Positions 27,801-37,932 of a stretch of DNA of 64,000 nt are shown one piece after another. Within the stretch, counting starts at the first letter, position 1, and each line of letters opens with the position of its first letter. Under the pieces are notes generated by a model, which saw only the letters and a program-made list of their open reading frames with translations, did no database searches and was not told where the DNA came from. Source of the DNA: Dipylidium caninum (lineage: Eukaryota; Platyhelminthes; Cestoda; Cyclophyllidea; Dipylidiidae); the NCBI GenBank assembly GCA_017562135.1, contig QEYB01000093.1:62001-126000 (forward strand), read 5' to 3'. The position numbers were made by a program, and so were the translations under genes.

Positions 27801-28008
27801 CTTATTATCCGTAGAAAATGGTGAGATACGCGCCGAGGCCATTAAGCGTACCGTGTTTAGGTATGGTGGGTGTAAGATCCTTCTCCAAAAAGACACCCGT
27901 AATTGAGTCACCGTGGCCAGAGAGATGTCCGCCGAGACCATCGTCTGCCCGAGACGAGATGAACAGCATCGAGAGGAATCCCAAAGTGAGCACAGCTGCC
28001 CCACGCAT
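9636..28008 (-). CDS. Large single-pass Ig/FN3 cell-surface receptor (identity unresolved)
   Basis: Phase-compatible minus-strand exons outline one long receptor gene. 28008..27852: ATG, a hydrophobic signal peptide and a linker, ending phase 1 at a GTACGC donor. 25033 to about 24930: first half of an Ig domain (LQCDG, then WF). 22266..22028 (phase 1 to 0) and 19194..19068 (0 to 1): two halves of an Ig domain, with VCCLSGFPE...MWH and then GAYTCQAENALGWG. 18650..18520 (1 to 0) and 17767..17518 (0 to 1): another Ig domain, with NCKAEGFPLPELTW and then GIFACVASNDLG. 16392..16231 and 13628..13428 (both 1 to 1): FN3-like. 12821..12323: membrane helix and cytoplasmic segment. 9843..9636: C-terminal exon. 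Phase-1 domain borders with Ig domains split by a phase-0 intron are typical of animal adhesion receptors. Several exons are still missing (second half of the first Ig domain; parts of 13.4-16.2 kb). No kinase or phosphatase domain is visible. I considered Robo, DCC/neogenin, FGFR and Dscam and could not place it in any of them. Confidence 0.68.
12323..12821 (-). CDS. Transmembrane and juxtamembrane exon of the Ig/FN3 receptor
   Basis: The exon opens after a gttgcag acceptor in phase 1 and ends at a GTAAAG donor in phase 2. Its first 25 or so residues are an acidic extracellular stalk with an N-T-S glycosylation sequon. About 22 apolar residues follow (VVLVCGSLAIAMLSLLVCLL), then a basic stop-transfer stretch (AKRGARIRAHK). 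This predicts a type I single-pass protein with the Ig/FN3 part outside. The cytoplasmic part is Ser/Thr-rich with a TIYSRDK tyrosine site and has no catalytic domain I can recognise. Confidence 0.68.
23704..23722. repeat. C-rich homopolymer tract
   Basis: A near-pure run of C interrupted by one G, inside an apparent intron of the Ig/FN3 receptor gene. Similar short C tracts occur near 29.88, 30.11 and 33.63 kb. Confidence 0.8.
27852..28008 (-). CDS. Signal-peptide exon of the Ig/FN3 receptor
   Basis: ATG at 28008..28006 opens a classic signal peptide: MRG, then a run of Ala/Val/Leu/Phe/Met, then SSRA before DDGL. The exon ends in phase 1 at G|GTACGC. The next located exon begins in phase 1, and the joined codon GCT gives Ala before PERFVNITVEEG, a typical first Ig strand. 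An in-frame ATG further upstream exists but would bury the signal peptide inside the protein, so I chose 28008. Confidence 0.65.
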
Positions 28009-31000
28009 GGGGACTACCGGGAAAGTGAACTTCCATACTCCCGTATACGTCCAGGGCTTTGTGATGCTGCTGCTGCTACCTGCTGATTGGCCGGGGATCA
28101 AATATAAATGCCCATTTCCATTGACCAGTCAGAATTATTCTGGGGAATTCTCCAAATGTAACTCTCCCCTTGGACAATTTGCCATCATATGCACTATATG
28201 TCCTCATAAGTCCTCTGACATGGAAGTACCGTTGTATAGGGGGAGAAATTAATAGAAGTGGAAGGCAAATCCACTTGAGTAAGACACTCGGTTACCCCAT
28301 ATTAACGTTACATCCATTAAATCTAAAATACGGCACTACCACTGATAGAGAAGGAAAAAGAAGTGGCGTGGAGGGGGATGTTGAGGTCCTCTGTGTTAAT
28401 TGGAGCATTCTTGAGCTCCTCGAAGTGGAGTCGCCTATATTTTGACCAACATTTCAACTTCTCCCATTCCACGAATGAGGTTACATGCGAGGTGCTGATG
28501 ACGAGTGTAACGACTTCGAGGTATTTGATGGCGAACGAGAGAGTAATAGATGTAATTACTTTTATTTTTGTCGGAATACTCCTGGCGAGTAATGACAGCG
28601 GATAATTTCGCGTAAGGTAAACTAATATGTGGGTCCTTCTCAGTTACAAAATGTTTTAGCAGGAAAAAAGAAAGTGTTTGCAAATTCACCTCAAAAAGAT
28701 GTGCATTTCTGTTTCTATCGGGGAAGAGAGCCGCCAAAAGTAAAAAATGAACTCCCGCGAAAATGACTTCTTGATTTCTTCATTCAGTCTATGGATCGCA
28801 AAAAATTTTCCGCTGACATCACGCTTTATTGGGTTTAAAGAGCGAACAAGAAGTTACGTAGGCGCTTCTGAAGTACCATTTAATAATGCCGTATTCAGCC
28901 GAACACGGACGAAGGATGGAAGGTCCACAGAGGACTGTTGAACTGCACTTACCGACTGCTGTTAAGTTACAACACGCCGATCACGAAATGCGTGAATCGA
29001 ACTATCAGGTGCCTATTACAGCCATAGGAAATGCACATCAGACTGGCTGGGGCAGTCAGCGGACTAAATTCTGAGGTTCGTCCGTCCTCCGAAGCCCAAG
29101 CAAGTGAGCAGAATGAGGAAAGTAGACTGCTAACCTATCCGGGTACGTTAATAATTTGAGTTCTTAAATAATTAACCCCCTTGGCAGATAGTCTGTGTCT
29201 TTTCTCCCAAGCCATGGAAGCCTACCATCCCCGTGGCATTTCCCCGGCCGCATGATGTGCCGTAGTGCAGGTGGATAAATCCACGTACCCCCTGTATGTC
29301 GACGTTTAGAGATAATTAATTTTATGGCGGAGAGAATTCCTCCACTTTCCTGCTCGTTGTTTGTGATGCCTGTAATTGCTGGTCTTTCAGCCTGTAGAAG
29401 TGAAACACCTACGCCGAGGACGAAATAGAATGTTCATGCTACACTTCGGGTGATATCACTGGCCCTGCCAGCATAACTCACGCTGACGTCGATGATTGTT
29501 CGCCAGAAATCCTCCCCCGCCCCCGCCCCTCCCTTTTGTCAGCATTTTCGGTTATGAAATGGTGGTAGGACAGTAACATGCTAACTTTGGACAGGTGATG
29601 ATTTGCTCAAAATGATACTGGCAGTAATACATTCTCCTGTGTGTTTGCGATGCAAAGTTAGACCCTAGGCTTACGGGTCTAAAGTAACTGTTAGTTATAG
29701 GAATATTACTACATAATTGTGAATGCCAGAAAATTATGACCAACCGCAAATTAAAATCAGACGGATTATGAATTGGCATTCTATCGTCACTCGCACACAC
29801 ATGGCGGCATTAAGAAAGCTCCTGTGCGAAGGAGAAGAGAAGGAGAAGAGACGGTTGGGAACGGAACGGCGGAGACTCTCCCCCCCCCTCACCGACTAGT
29901 GCGAATGCCAGCCGGAAACACGAGCCTTTTGCTCGGTGAAGATAGAATTTGTTTGAAAATGTATTTGTTTCCGGCGGTGTCCTACTAATTCTGCCTACGC
30001 TCGCATGCACTGATAAACATTGTTTGTAGTGCAGTAGGAGCAAATTCAGGATTTCCAAATGTAATGTAAATAAGTAACTTAATTAGCTGCGTTGTTTTTT
30101 GTTTCTTCCCTTCTCCCCCCCCTCTCCGTTAGACAATTTTGGATTAAACAAATTGTCAGAAGACAAAGTAAAGTGGTGTTTTTTTACGGATTATTGCTCA
30201 CACCGCATAGATTTAGTCTCCGTTGACAGGACCATTTACCACGTTCTTAAAGGAGATTTGAGAAAGGAATAATCGCTGTTTCCATTTCATGTCACCGCTG
30301 ATATGCTAAGATTTGTGAATTAAACCGCCGTTAATTTTAGTGAGATGCCAAATCAGTACAAATACGCGATGTACCCGTCAACTGGGGACGATCTGTCCGA
30401 CGATTACGTGCCACAAATGGCTGCTTCGCAGAGAGAATTGCTGCATCACGGAAAGTTGTGACATAGGCCGATGAGAAATTCTCATATTCGATGTTTTCAG
30501 TGAGGAAAAAGTTGGACATAAGGCTTTCGATGGAAGTAATTAACTCTTTGAGGTCCCAATTATCTCAGGAAGTAATTATGCCGAGTACTTTCTGTTTTAA
30601 CTTCGAACTTAGGTAAGTTAATTAATTTAGAGGATATCTCAAAGTTAAGGGCACTAAAACAGCTCGTGGTGCACCTGGGACTTACTCGTAAGGTTAAGCT
30701 TGTTGTTAAACTCTTGGTCTCTGAGGAATCAAGATGAGCTCTGATCCAAAAGTTAGGAAATGTGCTCGATCGTACAACTACAAGTGATATTTTCTCGTTA
30801 ATACATTAAAGAAGTGTGTAAAATCTCGTCAGAATGCTACTTGACAGAGTGCACTTCCCACATCATTATCTGTGTATTACAATGTGGCACAAACTTGTCC
30901 GTGTTAATTTATTCCTAGTTATAAACCTCTGCCAGATGATAAAAGTCCGGTTATGGGGATGTGGATTCCAAAACAGATTTTTTCAACAGTAAATCGAATA

Positions 31001-32411
31001 TTACTTATGCCTGACACTCCGAGACTTTTAAAACGCGCTCAAACTCAACACAATGCATCATCGAGTCTGGAAACTCACTTAAACAGATTAATGCCTCAGT
31101 TGTTTTTTTACTATGGTTGCTTTCATGTCGTTTAGTTAATGTGGGTCACCGCAAAATGTGCAAGCCTCAATCAAGTTGTTAACACACTTTAAGGAGGTTC
31201 CTCCGCGACTTTCCACTCAGCGAACTTACGCTAATCTTGAAAGTGGGATTCCTCATACGAGTGGAAAATGTGGAACTACTCTTTACATCAATAAGCGTTA
31301 GAGTGTCGCCTGTTTAGCATTTCAACGCACCTTTTCTACTGGCATCCTAATTTCTCGCGTCGGCTTCTATGGCTCTTCTGGGCCACGTGATACAGCAAAA
31401 CAGTCACCCAAATGACATTCAAGCCTCTTCCAACGGTTGTACTGGAAAAAACCAAGAGGGAAGACCTTTACTTGACGAAGCACACAATTACCATAGAAGA
31501 GCAAATACGATCCGGTCTATAATTTCATAACTATTTTTGATTCATGTAATTATGTATTTTAAATACTCAGCGTGGAATTCAGGCACAACATGCAAATTCT
31601 TCCTTTTACCAAAAGTGTTAGCGAACGTATCGGCAAAATTTTGACGGTCTATACCTTGTGTTAATAGACTTCACTTCACTCACTCCTGATTTCAACTTTG
31701 CCAACAATAATAAGTTTTTATTGAGCTGACCTGATTAGATTTGGAAGAAGGGTCTAAGGGCAAATCCACTAATGCCAGCAAAAAACGAAATCGTACGATC
31801 AGTGTGAATTCATTATAGGAGATTTAAAGATAGGCGTTCCTTATTTACATCCGATAGGAAAACTATAACCTTAACGCTTTCGCTTCGAACAAATCAGAAA
31901 CCACCGTGCTGGCATACGAAAGGTTGCCTAGTAGGGGGATGGGGCATCCTTGTCTCCTAATGCTCAATGTCTTGTTTTTCTTTTGTTTCAGTTCGCCCTA
32001 GATACCTCTTTGATAGTTCGTATTCGTGGGGCCAACGGGCCTTTCATGATACTTTTAATAAATGCTAGTAATCTTTGTGACCTAAGTCGGCGAAAATGTA
32101 ATAGTGAGCGTTACGCATTAGTCACATAATTCGATTAATTTAGTTCTTTCATTTTCAAAAAAAGATACAACTGCCTAGCCATTGTGTAAGCTCAGATCTC
32201 TACTATTTTCCCGCGGGGAAAATAACATCATTGCTTGAAATACGCGCCGAATATTCGGGTACCTAAGTTTAACAATGTACATTATTAAAGCTTTTCGATT
32301 TGTATCAGTAGTCCCATGGGCCGTGCCTCCCATACAGTTAATTTTAACAAGTGTAATCTGATGTGTTGATTGGGTAACAACGCTTGCAGGGTTTCAAAGC
32401 ACATTTCAGCC
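28009..32411. other. Intergenic stretch between the Ig/FN3 receptor and RRS1
   Basis: The two genes diverge, so this 4.4 kb should hold both promoters and 5' UTRs. Short open frames on both strands show no domain, and their splice sites do not connect to either gene. C-rich tracts occur near 29.88 and 30.11 kb. Nothing else recognised. Confidence 0.45.
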
Positions 32412-33513
32412 ATGGATCTCGCCAGTCGTCGACTTTTGGCTGAATGTGATCTCGGGAACCTCTTGTATGAAGATAAATCGCCCATAGACTCGGAAGATAT
32501 GTAGGGTACCGATTTAACAAATTGCCTTTTAGTAACAAAGGGTATATACAGAAGTTGACAGCAAATTGCGTCTTCCATTTCTTTCAGGAATTTTGGAAGG
32601 TATTTTATCCTTTTTTTCACATTTCAATTCCTGCAGCTTCCAACAGAAATGGTCGATGAAACATTGGTGTCAGTAGTAGGTTATTGTTTTGCAGTTTAAA
32701 AGTTAGCTTCCCGAGCCTACTTTTAGGCTTCCACGTGAAAAACGTCTACCCAAGGCAAGAGAGTTGACTCGCTGGGAAACATTCGCTCAATTGAAAGGCA
32801 TTAAGAAACATAAGCGGTCTAGAAAAGTTTGGGACGAAGTCAGTCAGACTTGGAAGCCCAGGTGGGGCAAAGACCGCGTGGATTCGGTGAAAGAAAAGTG
32901 GGTTCTTGAGGTACCCCAAAACGCCGGTATGTTAACTTTACTCTGTACCTATTTTATGCCTCAAGACCCCTATGAAGATCAGTTCGAGAAGTTGACGAAA
33001 GCTAGAAGAGAAAGAAGAGCCAAAAATGAACTTGCAAGGCTGAAAAACATTGCCCGAACCGTAAAGAAGGGCCAAGGTGGTTTGTCTTTGTGTGTAAATT
33101 TTTTTTTCTTGATTTTTACAAGATCTTGTGTCGAGTTTGCCCTTCTCGACTATGCCCATGTGAAATGCGGTTTATTTTTTCCTGTTTGTCATTCTAGCCC
33201 CTCCAGTTGGTGTTCTAACGGAATCGGAAGCTTCCAAAAACGTTCTCAACAGGGCTCTTGAAATCACTAAACGTTCAGACGCTTCTATGGGTCGTTTTTC
33301 AGAGGGAATTAACGAGCAAAAGATCGCTACCAAAACTGAGTCAGTTATTATCTGTAATCTTGTCCTCTTAATTAGTAATCACACAAATGAGCCAATTCGT
33401 CTACTTCTAGGAAAAAGCACCTGAAGGGGAAACGTGGTAAGAAGGGGAAAAAGAGCGGGCCTAGCCGTCACTCCAAGGGAGGTAAAGGTCGTCGCTGGCT
33501 CTCAAATAAGTAA
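32412..33513 (+). CDS. RRS1: Ribosome biogenesis regulatory protein RRS1
   Basis: RRS1 is a nucleolar assembly factor of the 60S subunit that works with RPF2 to bring 5S RNP (RPL5, RPL11, 5S rRNA) into the pre-ribosome. Seven exons give an unbroken 256-residue frame: 32412-32500, 32533-32599, 32637-32675, 32707-32926, 32966-33076, 33198-33339 and 33411-33513. Landmarks in order: CDLGNLL (about residue 12), LPTEMVDETLVSVLPEP, LPREK, the signature LTRWETFAQLKGIKKHKRSR, WDEV...WKPRWG, DPYEDQF, the basic KNELARLKNIAR stretch, and a Lys/Arg/Gly-rich nucleolar tail ending in RRWLSNK. Introns 1-4 are only 32, 37, 31 and 39 nt; the last two are 121 and 71 nt. The N-terminus is about 20 residues shorter than in human RRS1, so a further 5' exon is possible: the ATG lies just after a tttcag that could be an acceptor. 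Human RRS1 has no introns in its coding region. Confidence 0.93.
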
Positions 33514-36500
33514 TTGTATCATATTTTGTGAATACATTTTCTATTGCTGACCTGAGCGTTTTTTCGTGAAACGGGCATTTCAACTATTTTTCTTTTTGAT
33601 GCTTATCTAAACGCATTAGTTTGAGATTAAACCCCCCCCCCTCCCTCTGTGTACTACTCGATGCGTCTAATTAAGGCAACTTTATCTACCAGAATGTATT
33701 CTTTAAAGATTTTTTTACCCCACTAGTTTGTTTTACGACAGGTGCACTTTTTAGCTTTACACTTTCCTTTATTTTTGATGGCGATGAAGTGGCTTGATGT
33801 GCTCTTGAATTTGGCACCGTTTACTACTTCCTGAGGTGGCTTGTGCATTTTAAAGAACAGTAGGGTTGCTAGTTGGTTCTTACCAAAAGGTTTTGTATTT
33901 CGGATTTACTGCTTTTCGTGCGAACGAAGCGGTGGAGACCGTTTTTGGCCATTTGATTTGTTCCCACTGTCTTTTGGTGGGTTAAGTTTGTTATCTACAA
34001 AGTGCCTTGGTGTGTAATTCCGCCGTAGTGAATGTGCGAGTATTAGTCTATGGCTTCCATATTTTAAGGCATACGGGAATCTTCTCCGTGAATGCTGAGA
34101 TCTAAATCAGGGTACGAGCGGTGAATTCTGGATAGGATGCGCTTGAAATGTTCTTTTGTGCCAATATAATTTCTATTTTAGTTCCACTAGAAAGGTGTAA
34201 ATGTTTCTTGATGTTTGGACTTTTTGCCACTAGGACTTTTCTTTTGGAACTCATTGGCGAATTGGTAGTTTGATTGAATACTGAACTTAGTGCTAATGAC
34301 TTTTCGTATGTTTAGGAATTTGAAATTTTAGGTGGCAAGCTTTTATATCAGCTGCTGGCTTCAAATATCATTCTGAGTAAAATGATAATGTTATTTTCCG
34401 GGTAGCGTATTCCTGTTGTTCACTGGACTTAACCAGTTCCTTATTTTGAAACAAAAATCGTGACGAGTATACGGCGTTTTTTATCATAACCGCCAGGAAC
34501 TTGATTTTAAAAGCTGAATGCTTTTTATCAGCATTCGTTATGAGTAGTGAATTACTTCCAGTCGGTTGGTTTACAGTTTTATATTGCAGCAATGGCCACG
34601 GCCATAAATTTCTAATGAGGACTAACAACACAAATTTGCCACGTAGTCAACTGTCCCGCAAATGTTACAGAATAGCGCAGTTGGAATTGTCATCTGCTAG
34701 CAATTTTTTGGTGACTTCGGAATAAAAGAAGCTCAATCCGCATAAAATTCGAATTTTTTCACTTTTCTTCTGTAAAAGACCAGGCACCCCGAGAGGTAGC
34801 GTGTCTAGTGTGACCTGTTCGTGTCTCTTAGGCTTCAATCATTGAATTCCTTCGGTTGTGCTTATTTAGATAGGGCATCTATCCACTTCGTTAAGATTTG
34901 TCTAATTGACGTTCTCCTCGTCCCTAAAATTTCACTTCGTATTTACTGAAGTGGGCTTCCATAAACTCGACCTATTAGTTAATTGTCATTGTCTACGCCA
35001 TTTCATGCCAGTAATGCCCTTAAAGGGGGTGGAGATTGGAGACACTCGGCACTTTACATTGTTATGTGAGCTTCACTGTTCTTTGTCGGAGATTTTTGAA
35101 TTCGAGAAGTAGCAAACACCTACAAGTCAAGTAACTTTTCCTTGAAATCGTTCTGCGTCGTTGGCTTTCGGGTTACATCCTGTAACGTTTGTTTCTGTTT
35201 GTATTTGGCTTAAGTAAAGACTATGTGGGAGGCCGTTTTGCCTATTTCTTCCCTCACCCGCGCATGATTCGTAGATCTGGAAGTCAGGGATATGCTACCT
35301 GGAGGAAAGGGAGCTTTCAAACATATTTCGAAACAGTCGTGTCATGTTTGGGCGTTATTATTTTCCTTGCTTTTGGTACCATTCACTTTGGAGAAGAATT
35401 ATTCGAACATTTATCTGTGCGTCCTTTTTGACACATTTATATTTTCGTCTTGACCTAAGTTCGTCCACTAAATTCATTTCCCATGAGTATTTCGCCAGTC
35501 TTTCTATTCGGTAATGCCTATTGTTTTGCTCTTCTATGACTCAGAGGGTAACAGAACCTGTTGCAAATTTTGGTATCTGTGAAAGTCATTGTTAGTATGA
35601 TTTTTGAAAACGACAAAAAAATAAGTTCAGGAGTGTTAAAGTGCCGTCTCTTTTCGACACTTCCGAAATTTTCTGGTTCTGAGTAGATATAAGGCGTGTG
35701 GGAAGTTAACCTTTCGAACACCAGCAGTAATTAAATAAACTCATGTTATTCCATCCGTTCGCAAATAAAGTTGTGGTATCGCAGTGTTGTGTATACGCAT
35801 CACAACTGCAGTGTTGTACCTCGGTCAAAGTGTGAGATATTTGTTAGAAAGGATTCAACTAACCTTACAAGGTCTCTCCAAGAGAAGGCTTGTTGGCAGC
35901 CTCTTGTCGTTGAACAGGGTTGTGTGCGCACATCGTCCATCCTGCGTATTTGCGTTGCCTGATTGCGGTCTACATGCTGGTCAGTGCCCCGATTCATTTG
36001 GAGGCGCATCTCTCAGGCCAACGATTTACACAAATCTTTTTGAACTCCATGTCGCCCACTATCACCAGTTGCTTCTTTTCCCCCTTGTTCTCAATCCCCA
36101 TCTTCGAGCTTGAATTGACGGCCATAACGTCCACGATTGGGCGTGTAAAGGCGTTTCACCCGAAAACACGCTCAAGTTATCAAAAATGGCCGCTTAAGGC
36201 GAAGTATTTTAGAGGCGCCGAACACGATGTCCTTCAGGCCCTGAATGCGGCATTCAACATGCCCAGTCTTCGCTTTCATCTACGTGGAAAATGCTTAGAG
36301 GATACTTTGTTTCACAGCCGCATTATTCTATAAAAATAACATTTTCGACGGCCTAGTTGAAACTGTTTGGGTCAAGCGACCTTATTCTGGTGGGTGCTGT
36401 ATATACACAACACTTTAATGCCTTTGTTGCGGACGACGTATTTGGTAGTTTTGGACCAGGCTGGCACCACCTTGTGGTTTCTGAAAGCAGGGATATTTTG

Positions 36501-37396
36501 TGGTTGATCCGAGAATCGCTACTTAACTCACCAGCCGCTTGTCATGAGGCTCAACGCTTACATGATAAGATTCGAGCCAGACAAGAGGATTTTGTCTCGA
36601 CAGCATTTATTAAACCACGACATGTGTAAGCCGCTGCCCATTCTCAGTCGGCTGGTCGCAGACTTGCCCGTCCGTCGGGCAAAACTCGATTAAGTTACGA
36701 GCGGGCGAATTTGACTTGGGAAAGAGGACCAAAACCAAGTAATCATCGGAATGGAGGGAGATCCGGCGATAGATGGCCAACGTCAATAAGAAACGACAGG
36801 AAGTATTTGTCCTCTTTGAGGGATTAGATTGCTTGATGCCTCGAGTAATTTGTTACTGGCCCAAAAGACAAGATATTCGTCTTTTTCCGTCATCGTAGTA
36901 GAGGTATACTCCAAGAGCAATGACATCGGGGAGATTGCGGTCTGTGTAGTGCGCTCGCCCTAGATTTGCGCATTTAGGCCATCCAGGCTGTTGGGTTGTT
37001 TATGGAGGATGATTTATTATTTCCGAAGGACGTAGCTGCGCATCTCATTCTCTTTCGAACAATGACGGGCTCTTTAAGAGCCCTCATTTTTCTGTGCTCT
37101 TTTTTCCCCAATCCGTCGACGCAGAGGATCTATGGCTCGAGAAGAATTTCCGAAATGACGACCATTTTGTGGCATTTGATAGAACAACTAGTTGCCATCG
37201 CCCTCGCCAAACCTGCTGCTCTACCAAAAGTGGTGAAGGCTGAAATAAAGGAAGAAGACCAAATCTGTGTACCGCTGCAAGGCAGTTGGAATTTATTTCG
37301 CAAGCCTGGGATGTTTTGGTCGCATGAGAGTGGGGGCACACTTTGCACCATCACGGCCCTGCTGACCTGATTCTTTTGCTTTACACTGCGTTGCAG
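33514..37396. other. Mostly non-coding stretch between RRS1 and the COLGALT region
   Basis: A C-rich tract at 33631-33641 lies in or just after the RRS1 3' UTR. From 33.65 to 35.7 kb I see nothing. From 35.76 to 37.3 kb several plus-strand open frames look partly protein-like, such as 36.45-36.63 kb (GPGWHHLVVSESRDILWLI) followed by a GTAAGC at 36628, and 37.13-37.28 kb. I could not join them into a model or recognise a family. They may be exons of an unknown plus-strand gene ending at 37572. Confidence 0.35.
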
Positions 37397-37572
37397 GAGT
37401 CAACTATTTGGAGGTCTTGGTGGCATTATTCAAAATACCCCCTCGCACTGAAAATATACTCACTCGTTGGCAGTCAGCGTTGCTAGAAAATATGCATTGT
37501 CCATTATGCCAGTTGCAAGTGGACGTTGCCCCGAAAGGGCGGTGGCAAGGTCATTCTGTCGAATTACCTTAA
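37397..37572 (+). CDS. Candidate terminal exon of an unrecognised plus-strand gene
   Basis: After a pyrimidine-rich tract and ttgcag acceptor the frame reads VNYLEVLVALFKIPP, then ENILTRWQSALLENMHCPLC, and stops with TAA at 37570-37572. The amphipathic helical sequence followed by a CPLC pair resembles the C-terminal zinc-binding ends of some trafficking or ubiquitin-ligase proteins, but I do not recognise the family. It lies 360 bases upstream of the COLGALT start on the same strand. It could be the 3' end of a gene whose other exons lie in 35.7-37.3 kb, or chance. Confidence 0.25.
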
Positions 37573-37932
37573 TCCCTGCCATTTCGTGACAACTGGGGAA
37601 AAATTGATGGATATAAGTTCAACACGCCATAGTTGTTTGCCCTCTAAGCGCCTGCTGTCAAAAGCAAGGGAACAAGATGATAGGCACCGACTGGAGGCCT
37701 TTTCATTGGCGAATTCGGTTAGCACGCCGGGTGCCGTGGGACTGCCCGTTGCAGGGCAATTGGTGAAGCCGAGCCAATGCAGGCGGTCCGGGGCCACGTC
37801 ACTGGGCCAAGGTCCAATCAAACCTACGCGACGGAAACGGTCGTCCTTAAGAGACACGGCCCAAGCTCCTGCGGAGTTCACTTTGCCCTCTTTGCATCAC
37901 CAGACGTGGAAGTGGCATATTATCCACTGACT

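Noticed and set aside
9636..28008. Naming the Ig/FN3 gene as Robo, DCC, FGFR or Dscam
   Set aside because: Ig and FN3 strands are generic. None of the diagnostic cytoplasmic motifs or a kinase domain is visible, and the exon set is incomplete.
28826..28840. TTATTGGGTTTAAAG string resembling a conserved bacterial 16S rRNA segment, with ACGTAGGCG nearby
   Set aside because: The match is limited to short words and the spacing and flanks do not follow 16S rRNA. No other rRNA landmarks are present, so it is chance.
36996..37370. Plus-strand 124-codon open frame as a complete small gene
   Set aside because: The first part is low in protein-like character and no family is recognised. At most a segment near 37.13-37.28 kb could be an exon, so it is not called.
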